Position numbers and translations under genes: made by a program. DNA of 18,105 bases from Lachnospiraceae bacterium UBA3774 (GTDB lineage Bacteria > Bacillota > Clostridia > Lachnospirales > Lachnospiraceae): assembly GCA_002369255.1 (NCBI GenBank), contig DFFO01000010.1:1-18105 (forward strand), written 5' to 3'. How positions within the stretch are numbered: the first letter of the stretch is position 1; each line of letters begins with the position of its first letter. Below, piece by piece: positions 7,410 to 13,929 of this stretch. The notes under the pieces are model-generated. The model worked only from the letters and a program-made list of their open reading frames with translations. It was not told where the DNA came from and searched no databases.

Positions 7410-7430
7410 CTCCGCGGTTTCTTCGCAGAG
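7410..7430 (-). promoter_or_regulatory. Hairpin in the rpmB leader
   Basis: On the minus strand CTCTGCG and CGCGGAG form a 7-bp stem (one G-T pair) around a 7-nt loop, ending about 6 nt before the AGGAGG of rpmB. It is near the 5' end of the predicted transcript. It could be a binding site for feedback control or just an mRNA-protecting structure. Confidence 0.4.
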
Positions 7431-7438
7431 CAAATGAA

Positions 7439-7467
7439 ACTATACCAAAAACTCACATTCATTGCAA
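7439..7467 (-). promoter_or_regulatory. Promoter for rpmB
   Basis: On the minus strand TTGCAA (7467-7462) and TATAGT (7444-7439) are 17 nt apart, and TGG directly before the -10 makes it an extended -10. The predicted transcript start near 7432 gives a leader of about 40 nt. Confidence 0.8.
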
Positions 7468-7538
7468 GTGAAAAATAAAAAAAATAAAAAATAATGGAAA
7501 AAACGCGAACAACCGGGTTTTAAAAAGCCGACATCTTG

Positions 7539-7568
7539 TTGACTTTTGTAATACGTCAGCTATATAAT
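7539..7568 (+). promoter_or_regulatory. Promoter for the relB-DUF362-fakA-fakB-plsX-acpP run
   Basis: TTGACT (7539-7544) and a perfect TATAAT (7563-7568) are 18 nt apart, 26 nt before the relB start codon. No other convincing promoter was found before the genes downstream, which are separated by 20 nt or less, so it may drive all seven genes. Confidence 0.82.
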
Positions 7569-7576
7569 GTCTTACA
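7547..7576 (+). promoter_or_regulatory. Imperfect inverted repeat around the -10 box, candidate operator
   Basis: TGTAATAC (7547-7554) and GTCTTACA (7569-7576) are inverted copies matching at 7 of 8 positions, with a 14-nt spacer that contains the TATAAT. The placement would let a bound repressor block RNA polymerase. The RelB-like protein encoded directly downstream is the obvious candidate, but this is inference. The site does not look like the known FapR box. Confidence 0.4.
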
Positions 7577-7594
7577 TATGAGGAGGAAGAAAAA

Positions 7595-7849
7595 ATGGCT
7601 TTATCAACTTTATGCGCAAGAGTTGATACCGAGGACAAGGCAAAATTCGAAGAGTTTTGCGCCGAGACAGGCATGAACGTCACCACGGCTATCAACATGT
7701 TCATAAAGGCGGTTCTCAGAGAGAAAAAACTGCCTTTTGAGATCAGCAGCATACGCATCGGAGCTGCCGCGTCCGATACTCCGAAAAAAGAACACAAGAG
7801 ACGCTTCAGACGCACGCTGAATATCGCTGAAGCGGAGATAAACGAATAA
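7595..7849 (+). CDS. RelB/DinJ-family ribbon-helix-helix protein without a toxin partner
   Basis: An 84-residue protein. The first half, LCARVDTEDKAKFEEFCAETGMNVTTAINMFIKAVLREKKLPFEI read in pieces, has the beta-strand plus two-helix pattern of RelB/DinJ antitoxins: ARVD strand, KAKFEEFCAETGMNVTTAIN, and the conserved MFIKAVLREKKLPFE end. The C-terminal half is basic (KKEHKRRFRRT) and short, where an antitoxin would normally wrap its toxin. No RelE/YafQ-type toxin gene follows; the next gene, 11 nt downstream, is a DUF362 protein on the same strand. The ATG at 7595 has AGGAGG at about 7580-7585. It could be an orphan antitoxin or a repurposed DNA-binding regulator of the operon it heads. Confidence 0.88.
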   Translation: MALSTLCARVDTEDKAKFEEFCAETGMNVTTAINMFIKAVLREKKLPFEISSIRIGAAASDTPKKEHKRRFRRTLNIAEAEINE

Positions 7850-7860
7850 AGGAGAGCCGT

Positions 7861-8859
7861 TTGAAAAATATGATAGTGCCGGGTCTCGGAGGGGAAAATT
7901 ATATTCCCTATGAGAAAAGAGAAGGAAACGAATCTATTGTTTATTTTACGAGAGATCTGACGGCGGAGGGACTTTGCAGAATATATGAAAAGATCAGCGC
8001 CGCTTTGTCCGGAAAAGTAGCAATCAAGCTTCATACCGGAGAAAAAAACGGACCGAATATCATTCCGCGCCCCTGGGTTGAAAGACTCATAAAAAAAGAT
8101 CTGCCAAAAGCCGTCATCGTTGAAACGAACACTTATTATGAGGGCGACAGATATACAACGCAGCTTCACAGGGAGACCCTTAAGGTAAACGGATGGACTT
8201 TTGCTCCTGTGGATATCATGGATGAAGAAGGAACGGCCGACCTTCCGGTATCGGGAGGAAAATGGTTTGATCATATGACTGTCGGAAGCCACATGACAGA
8301 TTATGACTCCCTTCTTGCTCTCACACATTTTAAAGGGCATACCATGGGAGGCTTCGGAGGTTCGAACAAAAACATCGGGATCGGCTGTGCTGACGGCCGT
8401 ATCGGGAAGAAAATGATCCATTCCAGGGAAGGCTCCGATGATATGTGGAGCATAGCCGAAGAAGAGCTCATGGAAAGGATTTCCGAATCCACAAAGGCCA
8501 CGATCGATTACTTTGGCAAAAAAATCGCCTATATCAACGTCATGAGAAACATGTCGGTTTCATGTGATTGCGAAGGCTGCGCCGCTATGCCGGTGGTTAC
8601 TCCAAACGTGGGTATTCTCGCTTCGCTTGATATCTGCGCAATCGATACTGCGTGCGTTGATATCATCTATGCGATGGAAGCCAAGGATCACGCGGATTTT
8701 GTCGAGCGGATGGAAACGCGCCACGGACTTCGCCAGCTCAGCTATATGAAAGAGCTTGGAATGGGCAATGACAGATACGTTCTTATCGATATTGATAATG
8801 AAGAAAAACGCATCTATCCCAAGGATGCGGTAAAAGGAATAAAACCCTTTGAGGGCTAA
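7861..8859 (+). CDS. DUF362-domain protein
   Basis: A 332-residue soluble protein with the DUF362 pattern: an early VAIKLHTGEK block, a central LTHFKGHTMGGFGGSNKNIG segment and GIGCADGRIGKKMIHS. The function is unknown; some relatives carry ferredoxin-type clusters. Here no 4Fe-4S ferredoxin domain is attached, but a tight cysteine group, Cys235-D-Cys237-E-G-Cys240, and Cys176 are candidate metal or cluster ligands. I use the TTG at 7861 because AAAGGAG (7848-7854) is correctly spaced 6 nt before it; an ATG at 7870 would be 15 nt away. It begins 11 nt after relB and ends 20 nt before fakA, so it sits inside the lipid operon. No signal peptide is seen. Confidence 0.85.
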   Translation: MKNMIVPGLGGENYIPYEKREGNESIVYFTRDLTAEGLCRIYEKISAALSGKVAIKLHTGEKNGPNIIPRPWVERLIKKDLPKAVIVETNTYYEGDRYTTQLHRETLKVNGWTFAPVDIMDEEGTADLPVSGGKWFDHMTVGSHMTDYDSLLALTHFKGHTMGGFGGSNKNIGIGCADGRIGKKMIHSREGSDDMWSIAEEELMERISESTKATIDYFGKKIAYINVMRNMSVSCDCEGCAAMPVVTPNVGILASLDICAIDTACVDIIYAMEAKDHADFVERMETRHGLRQLSYMKELGMGNDRYVLIDIDNEEKRIYPKDAVKGIKPFEG

Positions 8860-8879
8860 TAATAAATGTGAGGATTTTT

Positions 8880-10532
8880 ATGAGAGAAGAGGTAATAGAC
8901 GGATGTCTGTTTTCCAGCATGATATTTGCGGGCGCGGATAATCTCGACGCAAATAGAAAGCTGGTAAACGATCTGAATGTTTTTCCCATACCTGACGGAG
9001 ATACCGGAGACAATATGTTTATGACGATTGACTCCGGCGCGGATGAGCTTTCCGGAGAAGAAAACGGAGAGGTCGGGACTGCAGCCGCGGCCGCGGCGAG
9101 AGGAATGCTGCTTGGCGCGCGCGGTAATTCCGGAGTTATCTTATCCAGAATATTTGCCGGAATCGCGGACGGTCTGAAAGGCCTAAAAAAAGCAGACGTG
9201 GAAACACTCTCGAAGGCTTTTCTTTTGGGTGTTGACGAGGCCTACGGCGCAGTTTCAAAACCCGTTGAGGGAACCATTCTTACCGTTTACAAAGACGCGG
9301 CCGGATATGCCGACTCAAGAATCACTGATGACAGTACGATTCTCAGTTATTTTGATGATTTTGTAAAAGAACTTCGCTGCTCGCTTGAAAGGACTCCGGA
9401 ACTTTTGGACGTTCTAAAAGAAGCGGGAGTGGTTGACAGCGGAGGCGCGGGCTTTTTCTATATCGCCGAAGGCATGAGAGACGTTTTGTCAAACGGCACG
9501 TCAAAAGCGGAGAGGAGCTCCTCAAAGACCGCTGCCGTTAAGGTCGATATATCGCGTTTTACGGAGGATTCGGAGCTGAAATTCGGTTATTGCACGGAAG
9601 TGCTTATCCGTCTTCAGCGGTCAAAGGTCGATCCCGAAACGTTTGACATAAAGCCGCTTGAAGCGTGGCTTAAAGAAAACGGAGACTCGGTAGTCATCTT
9701 CAAAGACGGCAGTATTGTCAAGATCCACGTTCATACGATGACGCCGGGACAGGTATTGAATTATTGCCAGCAATTTGGCGAATATCTCACTATAAAAATC
9801 GAAAACATGACTCTTCAGCACAATGAGCATTATGCAAAAGAGGAAGAAACATGGTCGAAAAAGCCCCACAAGGCCTTCGGCCTGGTTTCGGTTGCCGCAG
9901 GCAAAGGGATAAAGGAGCTCTTTTCTTCGCTCGGGTGCGATGAGGTCGTGGACGGCGGACAGAGTATGAATCCTTCGACCGAGGATTTTGTAAAAGCATT
10001 CAGAAAAATCAATGCTGATACGATATTTGTTTTTCCAAACAACGGAAACGTCATTCTTACCGCAAATCAGGCCGCACAGATATACGACAAGGCAGAGGTG
10101 CTCGTAGTTCCCAGTAAAACTGTCGGAGAGGGATATGCGGCCATATCCATGTTTGATGAAAATTCGGGAGACGCCGGCTTTATTGCAAATGAAATGAAAG
10201 AGATCGTAGAAGGTGTGATCACCGGAATGGTATCAAGGGCGTCCCGCGACGCCAGAAGAGACGGGCTTGATATCAGAAGCGGAGATTATATCGGATTTGC
10301 GGGAGATACGGTTTATGTTGATAAGGCAGACAGGTCAGAAGCGGCTGTTTCGCTCTGTGAAAGACTTGGAGCCGGAAACTGTGATATCTTGCTGATCCTT
10401 CGCGGCGAGGCCGTATCCGAAGAAGAGGCCGAACGGTTAAAGAGCGAGCTTTCGGAGAAGTACAAAAAAACCGAAGTGATAGTAATGGACGGCGGTCAGC
10501 CTGTCCACGATTACATTATTGTTTTTGAATAG
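8880..10532 (+). CDS. fakA: Fatty acid kinase ATP-binding subunit FakA (DAK2/DhaL domain)
   Basis: FakA phosphorylates fatty acids held by FakB, giving acyl-phosphate for phospholipid synthesis. The 550-residue length matches the family. The N-terminal DhaL kinase domain has NVFPIPDGDTGDNM with Asp39, Asp41 and Asp44 for the metal-ATP site, and GARGNSGVILSRI. The middle domain has Cys238 and the His283-Val-His285 pair in IVKIHVHT, corresponding to the zinc site known in the family. The C-terminal DegV-like domain contains VFPNNGNVILTANQA and ends VHDYIIVFE. I chose the ATG at 8880 because TGAGGA lies 5 nt upstream; a GTG at 8868 would add 4 residues. fakB follows after 8 nt. Both genes adjacent is more compact than in Bacillus, where fakA and fakB are apart. 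Confidence 0.94.
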   Translation: MREEVIDGCLFSSMIFAGADNLDANRKLVNDLNVFPIPDGDTGDNMFMTIDSGADELSGEENGEVGTAAAAAARGMLLGARGNSGVILSRIFAGIADGLKGLKKADVETLSKAFLLGVDEAYGAVSKPVEGTILTVYKDAAGYADSRITDDSTILSYFDDFVKELRCSLERTPELLDVLKEAGVVDSGGAGFFYIAEGMRDVLSNGTSKAERSSSKTAAVKVDISRFTEDSELKFGYCTEVLIRLQRSKVDPETFDIKPLEAWLKENGDSVVIFKDGSIVKIHVHTMTPGQVLNYCQQFGEYLTIKIENMTLQHNEHYAKEEETWSKKPHKAFGLVSVAAGKGIKELFSSLGCDEVVDGGQSMNPSTEDFVKAFRKINADTIFVFPNNGNVILTANQAAQIYDKAEVLVVPSKTVGEGYAAISMFDENSGDAGFIANEMKEIVEGVITGMVSRASRDARRDGLDIRSGDYIGFAGDTVYVDKADRSEAAVSLCERLGAGNCDILLILRGEAVSEEEAERLKSELSEKYKKTEVIVMDGGQPVHDYIIVFE

Positions 10533-10540
10533 GAGGAAAT

Positions 10541-11410
10541 ATGTTAGTTTTATTTACCGACTCAGATACGGATATTACGCCGGAAATTGCAAAAGAATAC
10601 GGCTACCGGATCATCAGCATGCCTTACAGCATTGAAGATAATACGGTTTTTCCGTATGAAGATTTTGAAAAATTCGACGAGCACGAGTTTTATGAGACTC
10701 TGCGAGGGGGAGTGATCCCAAACACGAGCGGAATAAGCGAAGAAAAGTATATCCGCTACTTTGAGCCTGAGTTTTCGGCCGGAAACGACATTTTGTACGT
10801 TCACTTTTCACGAGCCATGTCCGGAACGTTTGAGGCGATGGACTCGGCAGTAAAGAAGCTGAAAGAAAAATACCCTGAGCGCAGCTTTTACGAAATAGAT
10901 ACGCGGGCTATTTCCATTCTCAGTCTCAATATCTGTATGGAAATAGGTGATATGGCAAAGCGCGGAGCGGGAATTGACGAGATCCTGAAATGGGCCGAAA
11001 CGGAAGTGGACAAATTTGCCGTTTATTTCTTTGCCGACGATCTGAAGTTCTTTAAACACAGCGGAAGAGTGTCTGCGCTTGCGGGAACCATGGGAACGCT
11101 TCTCGGAGTGCGTCCTATCATATATATGGGATCCGACGGCAAAATGACCAATATCGGAAAAGAAAAGGGACGTTCAAAGGCCATTGCGAGGCTTATAAGC
11201 TATGCAAAGGAGCTTGGAGACGACATGGAAGGACACCGCGTCCTTATTGCGCATGCGGACGCTCCTGAGATAGCAGAGGAATTAAGACAGTCACTTATTT
11301 CGGAATTCGGAGACAAGCTAAATATTCAGATCATAGTAGTAAATCCCACGATAGGCAGCCATTGCGGGCCTGACAGCGCGGGAATATGCTTCCATTCCAA
11401 ACACAGATGA
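10541..11410 (+). CDS. fakB: DegV-family fatty acid-binding protein FakB
   Basis: A 289-residue DegV-fold protein that binds a fatty acid and presents its carboxylate to FakA, then exchanges the acyl-phosphate product. The conserved points are TDSDTD at 6-11, the NTSGIS carboxylate-binding loop with Thr62 and Ser63 (the family usually has TSQPS), FSRAMSGTF with Ser94-Gly95-Thr96, FFKHSGRVSALAGTMGTLLG in the middle, and IGSHCGPDSAGI near the end. Its place 8 nt after fakA, with AGGAGG before the ATG, makes a role as the FakA partner very likely. Which fatty acids it prefers cannot be read from sequence. The TSGIS variation and the long extra insertions are mild departures from typical FakB. 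Confidence 0.9.
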   Translation: MLVLFTDSDTDITPEIAKEYGYRIISMPYSIEDNTVFPYEDFEKFDEHEFYETLRGGVIPNTSGISEEKYIRYFEPEFSAGNDILYVHFSRAMSGTFEAMDSAVKKLKEKYPERSFYEIDTRAISILSLNICMEIGDMAKRGAGIDEILKWAETEVDKFAVYFFADDLKFFKHSGRVSALAGTMGTLLGVRPIIYMGSDGKMTNIGKEKGRSKAIARLISYAKELGDDMEGHRVLIAHADAPEIAEELRQSLISEFGDKLNIQIIVVNPTIGSHCGPDSAGICFHSKHR

Positions 11411-11427
11411 TTTAAAGGACAGAAAAA

Positions 11428-12558
11428 ATGATAGAGATCAGACAGGTCAGAACCGGCAAAGAAAAAAAGGATTTTTTGCATTTTCCGCTGAAGATGTATG
11501 CTGACAATCCGTGCTTCGTTCCGCCTCTTTACGGAGACGAAAAAAAGATCTTCAGTAAAAACTACGTTTATAACGACACGTGTGAGGCGGTTTATTTCAA
11601 CGCCTACAGGGATGGCGAAATGGTCGGAAGGATCAGCGGCATCATTCAAAAAGAAAGCAACCGCATAAGAAACGAAAAAAGGATCCGTTTTACCAGATTT
11701 GACTCGATAGACGATCAGACAGTTGCAAACGCTCTTTTTGAGGCGGTCGAGAAATGGGCGCTCGAAAAAGGAATGGATACCGCCTGCGGCCCGCTCGGCT
11801 TTTCGGATCTTGAAAGAGAAGGACTCCTGATCGAAGGTTTTGATCAGATTTCCACCTTTGAAGAACAGTACAACGCTCCCTATTACGGCAAACTCATAGA
11901 AAACTGCGGATACAAAAAAGAAGTGGACTGGACGGAAAGCCGGCTTTACGTCCCGGATGATGAGGACGGGAGCCTTCGCAAAATGGCCGATTACGTTATG
12001 CAAAGATACAATCTGCATTTCGGAGAGGCAAAAAACGTAAACGACTTTCTGAAAAAATATGCCGATCCTTTTTTTGATCTTCTTGATGAAGCATATAAGG
12101 ATATCTACGGGACGGTTCCTTTTAGCGAAGGCATGAAAAAGATGATGATCAGCAATTTTAAACTCATTATCGATTTGCGTTTTGTGGCGGTCATTCTTGA
12201 CGAAAACGAAAAGCTCGTCTGTCTGGGTCTGTGCTTTCCGTCGCTCGCAGAGGCAATAAGACCGTCAAAGGGACGCCTTACGCCGCTTGCGCTTTTCAGA
12301 CTCCTTAGGGCGATAAAGCATCCGAAGATACTTGACCTTGGACTTGTGGGGGTTGATCCGGAATATGCCAACCGCGGTATCAGCACGGCCGTTTCCGCAG
12401 GGCTTATGGATATGCTCAAAAATGACGGGATAGAATATGCCGAAACAAATCTGAATCTCGAAAACAATTATGCTATACAAAATCAATGGAAGAGGTTTAA
12501 AGAGGTAAAACACAAGCGCAGACGCGCTTATGTAAAAACACTCAAAAAAGAACTATGA
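11428..12558 (+). CDS. GNAT-like acyltransferase of unknown substrate
   Basis: A 376-residue cytoplasmic protein that looks like an N-acetyltransferase fold, probably in two halves. The N-terminal part starts MIEIRQVRTGKEKKDFLHFP and contains NPCFVPPLYGDEKKIF. The C-terminal part has VGVDPEYANRGISTA, similar to the GNAT acyl-CoA-binding loop, followed by YAETNLNLENNYAIQNQWK, the usual end of the fold. The family is widespread but I know of no assigned reaction. It starts 17 nt after fakB (AAAGGA at 11414-11419) and overlaps plsX by ATGA, so its translation is coupled to acyl-phosphate synthesis. An acyl-CoA or acyl-ACP donor is therefore plausible, but a lipid substrate is inference only. Confidence 0.75.
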   Translation: MIEIRQVRTGKEKKDFLHFPLKMYADNPCFVPPLYGDEKKIFSKNYVYNDTCEAVYFNAYRDGEMVGRISGIIQKESNRIRNEKRIRFTRFDSIDDQTVANALFEAVEKWALEKGMDTACGPLGFSDLEREGLLIEGFDQISTFEEQYNAPYYGKLIENCGYKKEVDWTESRLYVPDDEDGSLRKMADYVMQRYNLHFGEAKNVNDFLKKYADPFFDLLDEAYKDIYGTVPFSEGMKKMMISNFKLIIDLRFVAVILDENEKLVCLGLCFPSLAEAIRPSKGRLTPLALFRLLRAIKHPKILDLGLVGVDPEYANRGISTAVSAGLMDMLKNDGIEYAETNLNLENNYAIQNQWKRFKEVKHKRRRAYVKTLKKEL

Positions 12559-13568
12559 AAATGGTGATAGACTGTCTCGGAGGAGACAACAGCCCGCTGG
12601 CCAATGTAAACGGAACCCTAAGGGCGATGCGAGAGAACCCTGATATTTCCGTGATCTTCGTGGGAGATGAAAAAGAAATACGGGAGATCCTTGAAAACGC
12701 CTCAGATTATGAAGCGCTTAAAGGCCGCATAGAGGTGGTCAACGCGCCTGAGATCATTACGGGAGAGGAAAAACCTACAGACGCGATCAGGCTGAAAAAA
12801 GACAGCTCTATGATACGCTCAATCAGCATACTAAACAACGACGAGAGAGTAGGGGCTATGATAAGTGCCGGTGCGACAGGCGCTCTTGTGGCCGCGGTCA
12901 CTTTGCGCATAGGAAGAATACGAGGTATCAGAAGGCCGGCATTTTGCCCGATCCTTCCGACTATGAACGGTGGGATAGTAGGCGTATGCGACAGCGGTGC
13001 GAACGTTGATATCACCGCCCGTCAGCTTCTTGAATTTGCAATACTCGGAAGCGTATATATGAACAGCGCTTACGGGATAGAAAAGCCCAGGGTAGCGCTG
13101 CTAAACATCGGGACCGAGTCGGAAAAGGGCGACGAGCTAAGAAGACAGGCCTACGGGCTGCTGCGCGATTCGGAGGATATAAACTTTGTCGGAAATATGG
13201 AAAGCCGAGACCTTTTATCCGGAAAATATGATCTTGTGGTATGCGACGGTTTTTCCGGAAATGTTCTTGTAAAGACCACGGAAGGAACTGCGCTGCAGCT
13301 TCTGAAAAAGATCAAAAAGGATATAATGAGCCGCGGGATATACAAAATAGGCGCACTCTTTATGAAGCGCATGTTTGCGGAAGAAAAGGAGTTTATGAAC
13401 TATCAGAATTACGGCGGCAGCGTGCTTCTCGGAACCGAAAAAACCGTGGTAAAATGCCACGGCTCTGGCGACGAGGCGGGTTTTGCGGTCTGCGTATCAC
13501 AGGCTTATCGCATGCAGGCGGCGAATATGAACGACAGGATAAGCGAAATACTGAAAAAATACGATTAA
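12555..13568 (+). CDS. plsX: Phosphate acyltransferase PlsX
   Basis: PlsX converts acyl-ACP to acyl-phosphate, the donor for PlsY in phosphatidic acid synthesis. The 337 residues match the family. The N-terminus VIDCLGGDNSPLANVNG is the classic PlsX start (D-A/C-M/L-GGD). Later come SAGATGALVAAV, RPAFCPILPTMNGG, LLNIGTESEKGDELRR, VVCDGFSGNVLVKTTEG and GSGDEAGF. The enzyme acts at the inner face of the membrane. The ATG at 12555 overlaps the GNAT gene stop; an alternative ATG lies at 12561. acpP follows after 19 nt. No plsY is in the window. The position next to fakA and fakB brings the two routes to acyl-phosphate together in one transcription unit. Confidence 0.96.
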   Translation: MKMVIDCLGGDNSPLANVNGTLRAMRENPDISVIFVGDEKEIREILENASDYEALKGRIEVVNAPEIITGEEKPTDAIRLKKDSSMIRSISILNNDERVGAMISAGATGALVAAVTLRIGRIRGIRRPAFCPILPTMNGGIVGVCDSGANVDITARQLLEFAILGSVYMNSAYGIEKPRVALLNIGTESEKGDELRRQAYGLLRDSEDINFVGNMESRDLLSGKYDLVVCDGFSGNVLVKTTEGTALQLLKKIKKDIMSRGIYKIGALFMKRMFAEEKEFMNYQNYGGSVLLGTEKTVVKCHGSGDEAGFAVCVSQAYRMQAANMNDRISEILKKYD

Positions 13569-13587
13569 AAGAAAGAGGAGGGTAATT

Positions 13588-13809
13588 ATGTTTGAAGAAG
13601 TAAAGAAGATTTTGGCAAATCAGCTTAAAGTAAATGAGGACGATATCTCGCTCGAATCAAATATTTTAAAAGATCTCGGAGCCGATTCCCTGGACGTACT
13701 CCAGCTGCTTATGACTATTGAGGATGAAAAGGGCATAAGAGTTCCGGATGAGGAGTTTGCAAAATTCATCACCGTAGGCGATGTAGTAAACTATCTGGAA
13801 AACCTTTGA
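13588..13809 (+). CDS. acpP: Acyl carrier protein
   Basis: A small acidic 73-residue carrier protein. Ser34 in LGADSLDVLQLL is the site of 4'-phosphopantetheine attachment, and the whole four-helix pattern of AcpP is present, ending VGDVVNYLENL. It carries acyl chains to PlsX and back to fatty acid synthesis. The ATG at 13588 has GAGGAGGG a few bases upstream. It is the last gene of the run; a hairpin follows the stop. The plsX-acpP pairing is a common arrangement in bacteria. Confidence 0.96.
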   Translation: MFEEVKKILANQLKVNEDDISLESNILKDLGADSLDVLQLLMTIEDEKGIRVPDEEFAKFITVGDVVNYLENL

Positions 13810-13824
13810 TAAAGAATAAAACAG

Positions 13825-13860
13825 TTCCCGGCAAAGCCTGTCAAGGCGCCGGGAATCTTT
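13825..13860 (+). terminator. Terminator-like hairpin after acpP
   Basis: TTCCCGGC (13825-13832) pairs with GCCGGGAA (13848-13855), with an inner GCCT/AGGC stem (13836-13839 with 13844-13847). The tail TCTTTACAT is only modestly T-rich. Its end overlaps the -35 box of the tkt promoter, so acpP termination and tkt initiation share sequence. Confidence 0.75.
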
Positions 13861-13886
13861 ACATAAAGCCGCTTTTTTGCTATAAT
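13858..13886 (+). promoter_or_regulatory. Promoter for transketolase
   Basis: TTTACA (13858-13863) and TATAAT (13881-13886) are 17 nt apart, with TGC in front of the -10. It begins inside the tail of the acpP terminator. Confidence 0.82.
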
Positions 13887-13929
13887 GTTGCAGGCTTTTT
13901 AAGCAAATCAGCCGATTAGGAGAATTATA

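Noticed and set aside
7850..7860. Hidden RelE-type toxin gene after relB
   Set aside because: Only 11 nt separate relB from the DUF362 gene, and the downstream frame reads as DUF362 throughout.
7459..8421. A 320-codon open frame on the minus strand opposite relB and DUF362
   Set aside because: It runs antisense to two well-supported genes with ribosome binding sites, has no recognisable domain, and its composition fits a shadow frame.
11326..12018. A 230-codon minus-strand open frame opposite fakB and the GNAT-like gene
   Set aside because: It crosses two real plus-strand genes and has no family pattern or start signal.
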